Source: Bacteroides fragilis
Lineage (GTDB): Bacteria; Bacteroidota; Bacteroidia; Bacteroidales; DTGW01
Direction: 5' to 3'
Length of the DNA stretch: 56,384 bases
Assembly: GCA_945889005.1 (NCBI GenBank)
Contig: CAMDBI010000025.1
Location: 1 to 56,384 of the forward strand
Shown: positions 7,763-15,962 of the stretch, piece by piece
Layout of the letters: every line of letters starts with the position of its first letter
How positions within the stretch are numbered: position 1 is the stretch's first letter
Position numbers and translations under genes: made by a program
The notes under the pieces: generated by a model
What the model saw: the letters and a program-made list of their open reading frames with translations, nothing else
Told to the model about the DNA's origin: nothing
The model's database searches: none

Positions 7763-8476
7763 TTAGGCATAAATTTGTTCGAGAATTTGACCATGCTGCA
7801 AGTGAATGGTTTTATCAGAAAGCTTTTGAAGGGTATATTCATCGTGTGTAATAAGCAATACCGATGTTCCATTTTTCTTAAGCTCTAATATCAGAGCTAT
7901 TACAATGTCTTTGGTTTTAGTGTCGAGCGAAGCAGTAGGCTCATCGACCAGTAAAAATCGTGGCTTGGCAATAATAGCGCGCGCTATGTTGATACGCTGT
8001 TGTTCGCCACCGCTGAATGTCGAAGGAAATGCATCCCACAATTCGGTAGGTAAGCCCAAAGTTTTAATCAAATCGGTTGCAATTTCTCGAGCCATAGGTC
8101 GGTCAGATTCTTTTTTAATAATAGTATCGGCAACCACATCAATAGCCGTTACACGAGGTATTACCTTTAGAAACTGTGAGCAATAAGTTATTTCTTTGCG
8201 ACGAAGTTGAAGTACTTGATGTTCGTCGGCTTGCACAAGGTCAATAAGTCCAAATATATTTGAAAGGTAATTGATAGAACCCGAATTGGCCAAATAGGTG
8301 CGATATATGGTTTTCATGAGGGTCGATTTGCCCGAACCCGATTTACCGGTAAGTCCCACAATTTCGCCTTCCTCCATCGAGAAATTGACATCGATGAGTG
8401 CCTCTATTTTTTTGTCGTTCAAAATGTGCAAGTTAAAGCACTTTTGAAGATTTGTAACTTCTAATATTGTAGCCAT
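7763..8476 (-). CDS. phnL: PhnL, ABC-type ATPase of the C-P lyase system
   Basis: A 237-residue ABC ATPase with Walker A GKSGSGKST (44-52), signature FSGGEQQR and Walker B LLVDEPTASLD. PhnL is needed with PhnG/H/I to attach the phosphonate to C1 of the ribose of ATP or GTP and does not act as a transporter ATPase. The family call rests on length, the lack of transporter genes nearby, and its place between phnK and phnM. A 70-base AT-rich spacer of short repeats (8477-8546) separates it from phnK, the second-widest gap between phn genes after phnI-phnH. Confidence 0.93.
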   Translation of the reverse strand: MATILEVTNLQKCFNLHILNDKKIEALIDVNFSMEEGEIVGLTGKSGSGKSTLMKTIYRTYLANSGSINYLSNIFGLIDLVQADEHQVLQLRRKEITYCSQFLKVIPRVTAIDVVADTIIKKESDRPMAREIATDLIKTLGLPTELWDAFPSTFSGGEQQRINIARAIIAKPRFLLVDEPTASLDTKTKDIVIALILELKKNGTSVLLITHDEYTLQKLSDKTIHLQHGQILEQIYA

Positions 8477-8546
8477 TTTTGAATTTTTAATTGATTATTG
8501 ACAATTGTCTATTGTCTTTATTCTTTGTTCATTAATCTATTATCTA

Positions 8547-9407
8547 TTACAACAACGAACTCACTAGCAATTGAGTGTATTCATGCTGCGGATCTTGAAG
8601 TATTTGGTCAGTGAGACCGCGTTCAACTATCCGCCCGTTTTTCAATACTAATGTACGGTCGGTAAGCATACGAATAACACTCAAGTCGTGCGATACAACA
8701 ATCATGGCTATTCCAAGCTCGTGTTGTAAGCTGCGAATAAGGTCGAGCACACGCGCCTGTACCGATACATCGAGCCCCGAAGTAACCTCGTCGAGAAAAA
8801 GCAGCGGAGGATTGTTGGCAATTGCTTTCGAAATCTGGACACGTTGTTGCATACCACCACTGAAATAAGCAGGCAGGTCGTCCATACGAGCAACCGGTAC
8901 TTCAGTTTTGCTAAGAAGGTCTGATGCACGCTCACGAATTTTACCCACATGAAACATATCGGCCATCAGTAACTTCTCGGCAATGTTTCCTCCCGAAGTA
9001 AATGCAAAATTGAGACCATCTCGGGGATTTTGATAAACCATGCCCATCAAATGGTTACGCATGTATCGTTTCTTTTGGTTCGATTCTTCAAATATGTTTA
9101 CCGATGCGTCTTTATATGGTTTAAGATAGGCTTCGCCCATGGTTACATCCATATCGAAGAACAATTCCTTAACAATAGTCGATTTTCCGGATCCGCTTTC
9201 GCCAACAATGCCAAGCACCTCGCCCGGGTATAAATCGAACGATATTTCGGCACATGCAACTATGCTTCCTGTCTCGGGACAAATATTGCTACCGAATTGA
9301 GGACCTGTATTGGCTATCGTGTTGTCGGTATAACTGCCGTATATTTTAGTTAAATTTTCTACTTTCAATACCCAATCGGTGTTCGAAGTGCTATGATTGT
9401 CTTGCAT
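8547..9407 (-). CDS. phnK: PhnK, ABC-type ATPase that binds the C-P lyase core complex
   Basis: A 286-residue ABC ATPase with Walker A GESGSGKST (69-77), signature FSGGMQQRVQ and Walker B LLFLDEVTSGLD. In E. coli, PhnK docks on PhnJ of the PhnGHIJ core. This copy carries an insertion of about 25 residues (roughly 27-51) between the first beta strands and Walker A, probably a loop. Its start overlaps the end of phnJ by 17 bases, so the two are probably translated together. Confidence 0.93.
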   Translation of the reverse strand: MQDNHSTSNTDWVLKVENLTKIYGSYTDNTIANTGPQFGSNICPETGSIVACAEISFDLYPGEVLGIVGESGSGKSTIVKELFFDMDVTMGEAYLKPYKDASVNIFEESNQKKRYMRNHLMGMVYQNPRDGLNFAFTSGGNIAEKLLMADMFHVGKIRERASDLLSKTEVPVARMDDLPAYFSGGMQQRVQISKAIANNPPLLFLDEVTSGLDVSVQARVLDLIRSLQHELGIAMIVVSHDLSVIRMLTDRTLVLKNGRIVERGLTDQILQDPQHEYTQLLVSSLL

Positions 9408-10302
9408 TTTTTATCGTATTTAAGTATTTATTTGAATGTTGGTTCACTTCTTTTTTATCAATTAATTTATCGAGAAAATTGCTGTCGTTGACGTAGAATT
9501 TTTTGGAAATTCCATCGTCCTGAAACATTTCGTCCATGTAAGCCAAATTGTATCCAGTTGAAGCACAAAGCACTTCGCTAAAGTCTTCGATATGAAATTT
9601 AACATCTTCGAATTCCAACGGAACAACTTTAGTATGCGGAGGTACAGCATATAATCGTTTTTCGCGCCCGGCTCCAAACAAATACAAGCAATCTGCATCG
9701 TTAAGGTTTGGAACATCCCAACGCGGTATAGGAGAAGGCGACATAATGTATCTATTGTTGACCATTACCGGGTAGCCGGCACCTTGCATAACATCGCCCC
9801 ACTTAACATAAGCTTCGTAAAGAGTAAGCCACATTTTTGCATAGTCGCTTTCGGCATGCATTTGGCGAGTTTTGTACTCGTAGCGCTCAACCATTCGAAG
9901 GGGTTCGGGTTGAGGAACCTGAAACACCATTATTTGTTTGTCGTTGAGTTTTTCTTCGGTAATACGATGGCGAGTTTGAATGATAGTTGCCTCGCAAGTA
10001 TCAAAAGTAGTATCGCAACCTGTTGTCATGTGTACAAAATCGCGCAAGTTGCAAGCGTTTACACTGGCATCGCTTCCCTGGTCAATCATTTTCAAAGTAT
10101 CCGATTTACCTATTATAGCTAAGGTAACATGCAATCCACCTGTACCCCAGCCACGTGCAATGGGCATCTCGGGCGACGAATATGGAACTTGATAACCGGG
10201 TACACATACTGCTTTGAGCAGTTTACGCCTGATTTCTTTCTTAGTCGACTCGTCAATAAACGCAAAGTTGTAGCCTGTATTGAATTTTTTATTTTCGATC
10301 AT
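9391..10302 (-). CDS. phnJ: PhnJ, C-P lyase catalytic subunit homologue lacking three of four motif cysteines
   Basis: A 303-residue protein clearly colinear with PhnJ: YNFAFIDE, PGYQVP with the radical-associated glycine (G36), GWGTGG, IDQGSDASVNA, IIQTRHR, SPSPIPRW and FGAGREKR. PhnJ is the radical-SAM subunit that breaks the C-P bond. The family motif is CX2CX21CX5C, three Fe-S ligands plus the thiyl-radical cysteine. Here those positions read C246, T249, V271, L277; only the first cysteine remains. The residues around them (YMDE, then NDSNFL) still align, so a frameshift is not the explanation. Other cysteines are C33, C84, C96, C103 and C205. The gene overlaps phnI by one base and phnK by 17. 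Homology is certain; catalytic competence is uncertain. Confidence 0.93.
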   Translation of the reverse strand: MIENKKFNTGYNFAFIDESTKKEIRRKLLKAVCVPGYQVPYSSPEMPIARGWGTGGLHVTLAIIGKSDTLKMIDQGSDASVNACNLRDFVHMTTGCDTTFDTCEATIIQTRHRITEEKLNDKQIMVFQVPQPEPLRMVERYEYKTRQMHAESDYAKMWLTLYEAYVKWGDVMQGAGYPVMVNNRYIMSPSPIPRWDVPNLNDADCLYLFGAGREKRLYAVPPHTKVVPLEFEDVKFHIEDFSEVLCASTGYNLAYMDEMFQDDGISKKFYVNDSNFLDKLIDKKEVNQHSNKYLNTIKNARQS

Positions 10303-11438
10303 TATTGTTTTTGTTTAGAAAGTTCACGGTATAGTTTCATTTTGTCTTCGTTTTCTACGGCATTACGTTTGACCGATTCACGAACATTGTTGAGTCCCGA
10401 TTGGAATGTAACATAATGTGGCAGTTTCAAGTGGTTGGTAAAACCCATTGCTTCTACCCCTTCGGTATGGTAAAGCACAAATTCCTGGTTGTTCGATGGA
10501 TTGTCTTTTTTGCCCGAACGAATGCCACGCTCGAGAATGCTTACACAAATTGCTTTGGTTTCGTTCTGACCAAATACCAAAGCGTAACCAATTGCAAAAT
10601 ATGGTATCTTGGCTTCTTTGGTAGTATTTATTTTGGTAATCATTTCACATTCGGTAACGTTGATGCTTCCAATGTATCGTTTACGACCCTTTGGGTCAGT
10701 TACACGCACTTTAACAGAACCATAGCGAAGCTCACCAATGGTACCGTGTCCATCGCCAAAGCCACGCATACTGCTATATGCCAATGCCATCACACCTCCA
10801 GTTTCGGCACGCGAAAGCATTTGCAAGGTAACCGAGCGAGGAGCCGGGTATTTAATAGCTTCGAGAGTTACATCTTTTACAGTTTTGTCGTAATGTGCTT
10901 CGGCAGGCTGTAGAAGTCCCTCTGCCTTAAGCAAATCAATTACTTTGGCATAAGTATTCACTTCCTGAAGCTTACTATTATCAATTTTGCCATCGAATTC
11001 TTTCAAAAAGTTTTCGATATCTTCAGTCGATTCGTTGTATTTAGTAGCATCGATAAGTCGTTGAGTATAGTCGCGAGTTGGCCCGAGAACTTGTCCACCG
11101 GGGATTTCGCGAAACGACGAAGATATTTTCCTGCGAATAAACATATCGCGAGTATCGAGTATTTCGGAATAATACCTGCGTTGAAGTGTAGCCCGAAAAG
11201 CACGTAAGACGAATGCCGCTTCGAGCACATCGCCTTCCATTTGTTTCAATGCAAGTGCAGCATACTCGGGCGAATAGAGCGATCCTTCGCCCATTATCTT
11301 GTCTATTGCCAACCTAAATTGCGATTGTATTTGCTTAATTTCAAGAGGTTGGGTTTTATGTTTGAGTCGGTAGTATTCGACCAATTCTTTTGCATTTGCA
11401 ATTGCATCGGCACCACCTTTAACTGATACGTAAGCCAT
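10302..11438 (-). CDS. phnI: PhnI, C-P lyase core subunit
   Basis: A 378-residue PhnI. Recognisable blocks are YVSVKGGADAI at the start, AALALKQ, EAAFVLRAFR, IPGGQVLGPTRDYT, LALAYSSMRGFG, TECEM and NHLKLPHY near the end. H336 and H341, five residues apart, match the conserved histidine pair of E. coli PhnI that faces the PhnJ active site. PhnI transfers the phosphonate to the nucleotide ribose with PhnG, PhnH and PhnL. It shares one base with phnJ, and 112 bases of repeat-bearing spacer separate it from phnH. Confidence 0.95.
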   Translation of the reverse strand: MAYVSVKGGADAIANAKELVEYYRLKHKTQPLEIKQIQSQFRLAIDKIMGEGSLYSPEYAALALKQMEGDVLEAAFVLRAFRATLQRRYYSEILDTRDMFIRRKISSSFREIPGGQVLGPTRDYTQRLIDATKYNESTEDIENFLKEFDGKIDNSKLQEVNTYAKVIDLLKAEGLLQPAEAHYDKTVKDVTLEAIKYPAPRSVTLQMLSRAETGGVMALAYSSMRGFGDGHGTIGELRYGSVKVRVTDPKGRKRYIGSINVTECEMITKINTTKEAKIPYFAIGYALVFGQNETKAICVSILERGIRSGKKDNPSNNQEFVLYHTEGVEAMGFTNHLKLPHYVTFQSGLNNVRESVKRNAVENEDKMKLYRELSKQKQ

Positions 11439-11478
11439 TTTATATTGTATTTTAGTTTGTTAATGTTTGAATAAAAAA

Positions 11479-11548
11479 CCCTTCGACCGCTTCGTCTCCG
11501 CTCAACGACCAACTTACGGTCTACGATTCACGGTTCACTGTTCACGAT
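11479..11548. repeat. Short degenerate repeats between phnH and phnI
   Basis: The spacer contains a CCCTTCGAC...CTCCGCTCAACGACC segment, like the CCCTTCGACTCCGCTCAGGG element at 22995, followed by copies of the TTCACGGT/TTCACGAT 9-mer that forms a long array at 15852-15962. No coding potential is seen. Confidence 0.6.
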
Positions 11549-11550
11549 TT

Positions 11551-12147
11551 CTAATTCCAACTGAAATTATTCGAACGAGGAATACACATAATATTTCCTT
11601 CGCTATCGGTCAATATAACATCGACACCCAAAGGGTATTCAGAGTTTTGTACTTTCAATGCCATCAAAATATCTGTAGATATATTTCTTACATACACACG
11701 CTTTTCGCCATTGACTCCCGGGCCTTGCAATATGATTTCGTGGGTTTGGTCTTTAGGAACGTCAAATATATGGTCAACATCTATTATGATTGTAGCCGAT
11801 TTTTCTGGGTACTCGAGTACTCCCGTGTTAGCTTCTAACACTGCTTGTCCGTTGCTTGTGCCGCTTATAAAAACAAAGTCGGCTTTGTCGATAGCCGTTG
11901 GTTTCGAATTGGTATTTACCACAAAATATTCGGCAATAGTTTCTTGGTTGTTTTCGGCATAAAAAGCCACATCGCGATTGAGCAATGCAAATGCTACCAA
12001 TGCCGATGCAGGATGCAGGTTTTCGGGCGACTGAATTTTTATTTCTCCTATCTTATTTACTTTACCCGGACGAGCCATGCTATCCAATATTATTCGAAAG
12101 TGCTCCTGTGCATCGAATATTTCGTTATAGTTTACTTCTCTAATCAT
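11551..12147 (-). CDS. phnH: PhnH, C-P lyase core subunit
   Basis: A 198-residue protein of PhnH length with FRIILDSMARPGKV near the N terminus, PASALVAFALLNRDVAFY, FVFISGT and LQGPGVNG; the MARPG and GPG motifs are typical of PhnH. PhnH is a PLP-transferase-like fold subunit of the PhnGHIJ core without PLP. It lies 66 bases downstream of phnG, with a spacer rich in TCTAATATCTTTTGTCTTTT-like microrepeats that also occur elsewhere in the window. Confidence 0.92.
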   Translation of the reverse strand: MIREVNYNEIFDAQEHFRIILDSMARPGKVNKIGEIKIQSPENLHPASALVAFALLNRDVAFYAENNQETIAEYFVVNTNSKPTAIDKADFVFISGTSNGQAVLEANTGVLEYPEKSATIIIDVDHIFDVPKDQTHEIILQGPGVNGEKRVYVRNISTDILMALKVQNSEYPLGVDVILTDSEGNIMCIPRSNNFSWN

Positions 12148-12213
12148 TTTGTTAAGTCTAATGTCCTTTATCTTTTATATTTTGTCTAATATCTTTTGTC
12201 TTTTATCAAATTC

Positions 12214-12630
12214 TTACGCTTGCTCCATCATTTTGAAGTCGACACGGGTGCGTTGTATCTGGTTGTATTCGCGTTTTTCGTTCATGCTAATTTTGGCTTC
12301 GTGCTCTGCAAGAAATGCATTTAATTCGGGAATATCGGTACCCGAAATCAACAAAGCATCAACAACGGCAATGCAATATGCACGTACTGGTTCATCGCCA
12401 AGGCAAATGCCATAACCAGTATTGCCATTGAAACTAACTTCGCAATCGGTAGAAAGTGCTTCGCCAAGATAGAATTCTTGACTTTCGACTGAATCTTCGG
12501 CTCTAATCATGGTTAATCCAAGCGAAGGTGCTTTTACTATGGTAAGTGGGAACTTTTGTTCGAGTGAGGTTATAAATGCCTGCAACTTGCTCAGGCAGCA
12601 ATGATTTAGAATATAATCGGTTTTTTCCAT
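12214..12630 (-). CDS. phnG: PhnG, C-P lyase core subunit
   Basis: About 138 residues from the ATG at 12630 (MEKTDYILNH); the longer frame to 12672 adds 14 residues that look like untranslated leader. Conserved PhnG features are FYLGEAL, the GYGICLGDEP block and AVVDALL, and the C-terminal QIQRTRVDF region. With PhnH, PhnI and PhnL it forms the nucleoside phosphonylase step. It is the first structural phn gene, 104 bases after the response regulator stop, so it may have its own promoter or be read from the regulator's. Confidence 0.9.
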   Translation of the reverse strand: MEKTDYILNHCCLSKLQAFITSLEQKFPLTIVKAPSLGLTMIRAEDSVESQEFYLGEALSTDCEVSFNGNTGYGICLGDEPVRAYCIAVVDALLISGTDIPELNAFLAEHEAKISMNEKREYNQIQRTRVDFKMMEQA

Positions 12631-12734
12631 TTGTATTTTTGTTTTTATTGTGCCAACAAAAATACCGACCAATTATTTGGAAAATGTTAGGGCTTTAATA
12701 TGAAAGGATTAAAAATGAATTTTTGACCTTATTT

Positions 12735-13433
12735 TTACACTTCATGTAAATTGAACTTGTAACCAACTGAACGTATGGTTGCTATATACGATTTGTATTT
12801 ACCCATTTTTTTTCGAAGCCCAACAATCTGAACATCGACCGAGCGTTGAGTTACATAACTATCGTTATCGTCGACATTAAGCAAATCAATTATTTCGTGG
12901 CGCGAAAAAACTCTCCCGGGTTTAGATGCCAACAATTGTAATATTTTAAATTCGTAGTTGGTCAGGTTTATTTTTTCGTTATTAATATAGGTAGTATAGC
13001 TATCGGCATCGATACGAAGCCCATCGCGAACAATAATATGTTTTGTAGTTTCGGTAGGCTGGTCGAGTTTCTTAAGAACTTTTTTCATACGAACAATAAG
13101 TTCCTTCACCCTAAATGGTTTGGTTAAGAAATCGTCGGCTCCAATTTCGAGTGCAGTTACGATATCAATTTCATCGTTTTTGCACGATATCATAAATATA
13201 GGTATAGTTGCTGTTTCTTTATTCGATTTTAAAGCACGGCATACATCCAAGCCATCCATTTCGGGCATGAGCCAATCGGTAAGAACCATATCGGCCGAAT
13301 ATCGCTTAATATATTCAAGTGCTTCTTTGGGTTTGTTAAAACCTTCAACCTGATAGTTTTCCTTTTTCAAATTATAGCTTATGAAGTCAACAATATCTAC
13401 TTCATCATCGATAATAACTATTTTCTTTTTCAT
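12735..13433 (-). CDS. PhoB/OmpR-family response regulator at the head of the phn operon
   Basis: A 232-residue two-domain regulator. The receiver has the acidic pair D9-D10, phosphoacceptor D53 (LTDWLMPEMDG) and K105 in LTKPF. The C-terminal OmpR/PhoB winged helix follows, with LTNYEFKILQLLASKPGRVFSR and RSVDVQIVGLRKKM...IRSVGYKF. No histidine kinase is nearby. It lies directly upstream of phnG on the same strand. Given that PhoB controls phn genes in E. coli, a phosphate-starvation role is likely but inferred. Confidence 0.9.
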   Translation of the reverse strand: MKKKIVIIDDEVDIVDFISYNLKKENYQVEGFNKPKEALEYIKRYSADMVLTDWLMPEMDGLDVCRALKSNKETATIPIFMISCKNDEIDIVTALEIGADDFLTKPFRVKELIVRMKKVLKKLDQPTETTKHIIVRDGLRIDADSYTTYINNEKINLTNYEFKILQLLASKPGRVFSRHEIIDLLNVDDNDSYVTQRSVDVQIVGLRKKMGKYKSYIATIRSVGYKFNLHEV

Positions 13434-13773
13434 TTTTGTTTAATTTTTAATATTTAAAAATGAAAACTTTAAATTTTCAAATATCATTTAATGACAAATC
13501 CTTAAATTTCAATAAAAAAAATTGAACATTTTTTTTATTAATAAGAATCGAAGGTATATATACTGAACGAATTAAATAATAATTTATCATTAAGCTTATA
13601 TTAATTATTTGTTTGCCTAGATTCTGCATTTTTTGCTACTATAGATAAACAGTTACCAAAAAAATAAAAAAACTACATCTAATGTTAAGTTTATGTTATG
13701 TTGCTAATTTTTAAACTTCTTATTCATTACAAATATTTTAATATAACTATATTTGAAACCAAACTCGTACTCA
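13434..13773. promoter_or_regulatory. Divergent promoter region between the response regulator and the ThiE-like gene
   Basis: This 340-bp AT-rich stretch contains no gene. On the plus strand TATATTTG (13748-13755) fits the Bacteroidota -7 box TAnnTTTG and lies 18 bases before the ATG at 13774; no clear -33 TTTG was found. On the minus strand GATATTTG, about 50 bases before the response regulator ATG, is a weaker candidate. A repeated GTTAAGTTTATGTTATGTT segment lies near 13684-13702. No E. coli-type Pho box is recognisable. Confidence 0.5.
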
Positions 13774-14394
13774 ATGAATAACATTGTAATCTCCTACCAC
13801 TTAAAGCTATACAAAGAAATTGACGTTGTTGTTGGATTAATAGAAAATGGGTTAACGCACTTTCACCTCAGAAAACACGATTTAAGTATCTATGAATATC
13901 GTAAAATTTTACTTGAAATTCCTAGTGAATATCACAATCGTATCATTTTACATTCGCATTTCGAATTGCTTCAGGAATTTGATTTAAAAGGTTATCATCT
14001 GACAAGCGAAGAACGCTCAAATGTTGTGATTCCCGAAAATAATTTGACAAAGTCTACATTTGCTAAAGATTTCAATATATTACCTGAATTGGATGGCAGG
14101 TTTGAACATATAATTATTGGACCTGTTTTTAAAAGCATTTCGAAACGCGACCTCGAGGTTCGCTACAACCACGATTTTCTATGTACCCAATTTAGAGAGA
14201 ACGATTTTAAATCTCAAATATTGGCCATTGGAGGTATTAAGGAAAACACTACAGAAATAGCTTTGAACTATGGGTTTAGTGGTGTTGCAATTTTAGGTTC
14301 AATTTGGGCTACCTATATGGAAACATTCAATGTACAGGCTGCTATAGACAAATATATAAGCATCAGAAATGTATCGGTAGTAATGAAGAACTAA
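13774..14394 (+). CDS. Thiamine-phosphate synthase / TenI-like TIM-barrel protein
   Basis: About 206 residues from the ATG at 13774; a TTG 21 bases upstream is less likely because it overlaps the promoter. Typical ThiE/TenI elements are HFHLRKHDLS, LILHSH-like HNRIILHSH, GPVFKSISK and the phosphate loop AIGGIKEN...GFSGVAILGSIW. ThiE joins HMP-PP and thiazole phosphate to give thiamine phosphate, while TenI isomerises the thiazole. Several catalytic positions differ from textbook ThiE, so TenI or an orphan role is possible. Its stop overlaps the convergent phnN stop by 4 bases. Confidence 0.75.
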   Translation: MNNIVISYHLKLYKEIDVVVGLIENGLTHFHLRKHDLSIYEYRKILLEIPSEYHNRIILHSHFELLQEFDLKGYHLTSEERSNVVIPENNLTKSTFAKDFNILPELDGRFEHIIIGPVFKSISKRDLEVRYNHDFLCTQFRENDFKSQILAIGGIKENTTEIALNYGFSGVAILGSIWATYMETFNVQAAIDKYISIRNVSVVMKN

Positions 14395-14951
14395 TAAATG
14401 CTACCAATAGATTGTTTCTGAATAATATTAAAAAACTGATCTGCGGATTTATCAAGCGAGTAGTCGTTATTTATCACTTTTAGATTTGGGTGTTGTACCT
14501 GAAAAGCATCGGCACGTTCGAGACGTTTAGCAATTTCTTCGTTGGTCTCACGCCCACGTGCAAGTAATCGTTCCTGCAATTTTTCTTTACTTACTTTTAT
14601 CAAACACACCATCATATCGGGATAAATTGACGAAGCAAGAGGTAAATATTCGCGCGAACCATTTACAACAACAAAAAAGCCTTGTTGCATCCAAAGGTTT
14701 ATTTCTGTACCTATTCCATATCTGTAGCCATGACTATTCCAACTCATAGCAAATAGTTCGGCTTTTTGACGAATGGTAAACTCTTGTTCAGAAAGGCTTA
14801 TATAATTTTCGCCTCCCATTTCGGCCGGCCGGGTTATATAGCGATGTGCAAACAATACCGGCATATCAGCATCCAGCTGTTTTTTAACTTCGTTTATCAC
14901 CGAATCTTTGCCCGATCCAGATGCTCCAATAAGATATATCAATTGTCCCAT
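14391..14951 (-). CDS. phnN: PhnN, ribose 1,5-bisphosphate phosphokinase
   Basis: A 186-residue P-loop kinase of the guanylate-kinase-like PhnN family with GASGSGKDSV at residues 9-18, RYITRP, SWNSHGYRYGIG, VVVNGSREYLP and the lid-like RLLARGRE. PhnN phosphorylates ribose 1,5-bisphosphate to PRPP, recycling the sugar left after C-P bond cleavage. It lies 2 kb from the main operon, as the last gene of a separate minus-strand unit after the kinase (72-base gap) and the EEP gene. Confidence 0.93.
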   Translation of the reverse strand: MGQLIYLIGASGSGKDSVINEVKKQLDADMPVLFAHRYITRPAEMGGENYISLSEQEFTIRQKAELFAMSWNSHGYRYGIGTEINLWMQQGFFVVVNGSREYLPLASSIYPDMMVCLIKVSKEKLQERLLARGRETNEEIAKRLERADAFQVQHPNLKVINNDYSLDKSADQFFNIIQKQSIGSIY

Positions 14952-15023
14952 TTATCAATCAGTTTTGATTGGCAATTTCACAACGAAATATTAGGATTTG
15001 ATATAGATTTTATGAGAAATGTG

Positions 15024-15800
15024 TTAAAATTTAGGGATAAACTCTATCTCATTGCTTTGTTTTCGATAAGCTTGTTTAATTAATACCAAAGTGCTATTGA
15101 GCGCTTTGCGGCACGACTCTATTAGGTCAAGCTCGTGAATAATATAATTTTTAAGAAAAAAAGATGCAAAAACATCGCCCGTTCCATCGAACTTGACCTT
15201 ATACATTTTATGTAAAAATATTTGATTATCTGAACCTTGCATAAGCATAATACCTACACGATTTTCGATAATATAACTGGTTACAATCACCTTTAAATTT
15301 GGAAAACGTTTTGCAAAAGCATCGGCGCGAAAAGAATCGGAAGGCGAATTGCCCAATAAACCAGAGAATAGTCTCAATTCTGTGATGTTGGGAAATGCAA
15401 CATCGGCCATTGCCAATATCCTTGGCCAAAAATCGACAATTTGATGGTCAACATATATTTTATTGTTGTCGCCCGAAATTGGATCGACAAATATTCCAGA
15501 CAATTGATTCTTGTATTTTACAATAAATTTTTCGACTACTTCTGCATTTTGAACAGTTGCCAAATATCCCACAAAGAGGTATATTTTTTGTTTTTGATGC
15601 ATAGCAAGTTCCATGCTTGCATGCAACAAAGGTTCCAGATCGATGGTTTGCTTGTGAATAGTCGAAAAACTTGTTACACCATTGAGCACGATAGTTGGAA
15701 CCGGCAACACCGCGGAACCTAACACAGCCATTTGTGCTTTTAGCCCCGATGTCCGGTGAGCTGCCAAACTTGTAACAGATATGATTTTAGACGTTTGCAA
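15024..15800 (-). CDS. Pyridoxal-kinase-like (PdxK/PdxY, ribokinase superfamily) small-molecule kinase
   Basis: A 258-residue ribokinase-fold protein. The opening ISVTSLAAHRTSGLKAQ followed by LPVPTIVLNG resembles the substrate-binding region of pyridoxal kinases. FVDPISGD and FPNITELRLFSG are typical of the vitamin-kinase branch, and FDGTGDVFASFF holds the anion hole and catalytic aspartate (GTGD). It probably phosphorylates pyridoxal or a related hydroxymethyl compound. Its place between the EEP gene and phnN suggests co-expression with phosphonate use, but no direct link is known. No PLP-dependent phosphonatase is visible in the window. Confidence 0.78.
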   Translation of the reverse strand: MQTSKIISVTSLAAHRTSGLKAQMAVLGSAVLPVPTIVLNGVTSFSTIHKQTIDLEPLLHASMELAMHQKQKIYLFVGYLATVQNAEVVEKFIVKYKNQLSGIFVDPISGDNNKIYVDHQIVDFWPRILAMADVAFPNITELRLFSGLLGNSPSDSFRADAFAKRFPNLKVIVTSYIIENRVGIMLMQGSDNQIFLHKMYKVKFDGTGDVFASFFLKNYIIHELDLIESCRKALNSTLVLIKQAYRKQSNEIEFIPKF

Positions 15801-15802
15801 TT

Positions 15803-15962
15803 TATTATTGATTATTGATTATTGAATATTGATTATTGATTATTTTAACGATTTACGGTTCACGATTCACGGTTCACGGTTCACGATTCACTGTTCACGG
15901 TTCACGGTTCACTGTTCACTGTTCACTGTTCACTGTTCACGGTTCACGATTCACAATTCACG
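15803..15962. repeat. Tandem microrepeats: ATTGATT array and degenerate TTCACGGT 9-mer array
   Basis: Bases 15803-15845 are about six ATTGATT-like units. Bases 15852-15962 are about twelve degenerate 9-mers with the core TTCAC (TTCACGGT, TTCACGAT, TTCACTGT). The array reaches into the 3' end of the EEP gene and supplies its last codons and stop. Spacing is even with no unique spacers, so it is a minisatellite-like expansion and not a CRISPR. Confidence 0.85.

Noticed and set aside
9391-9560. Frameshift hiding the canonical PhnJ cysteines
   Set aside because: The residues on both sides of each lost cysteine still align with PhnJ in one frame, and the second phnJ copy shows the same pattern.
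15852-15962. Possible CRISPR array
   Set aside because: Units are 8-9 bp, contiguous and degenerate, with no spacers and no cas genes.
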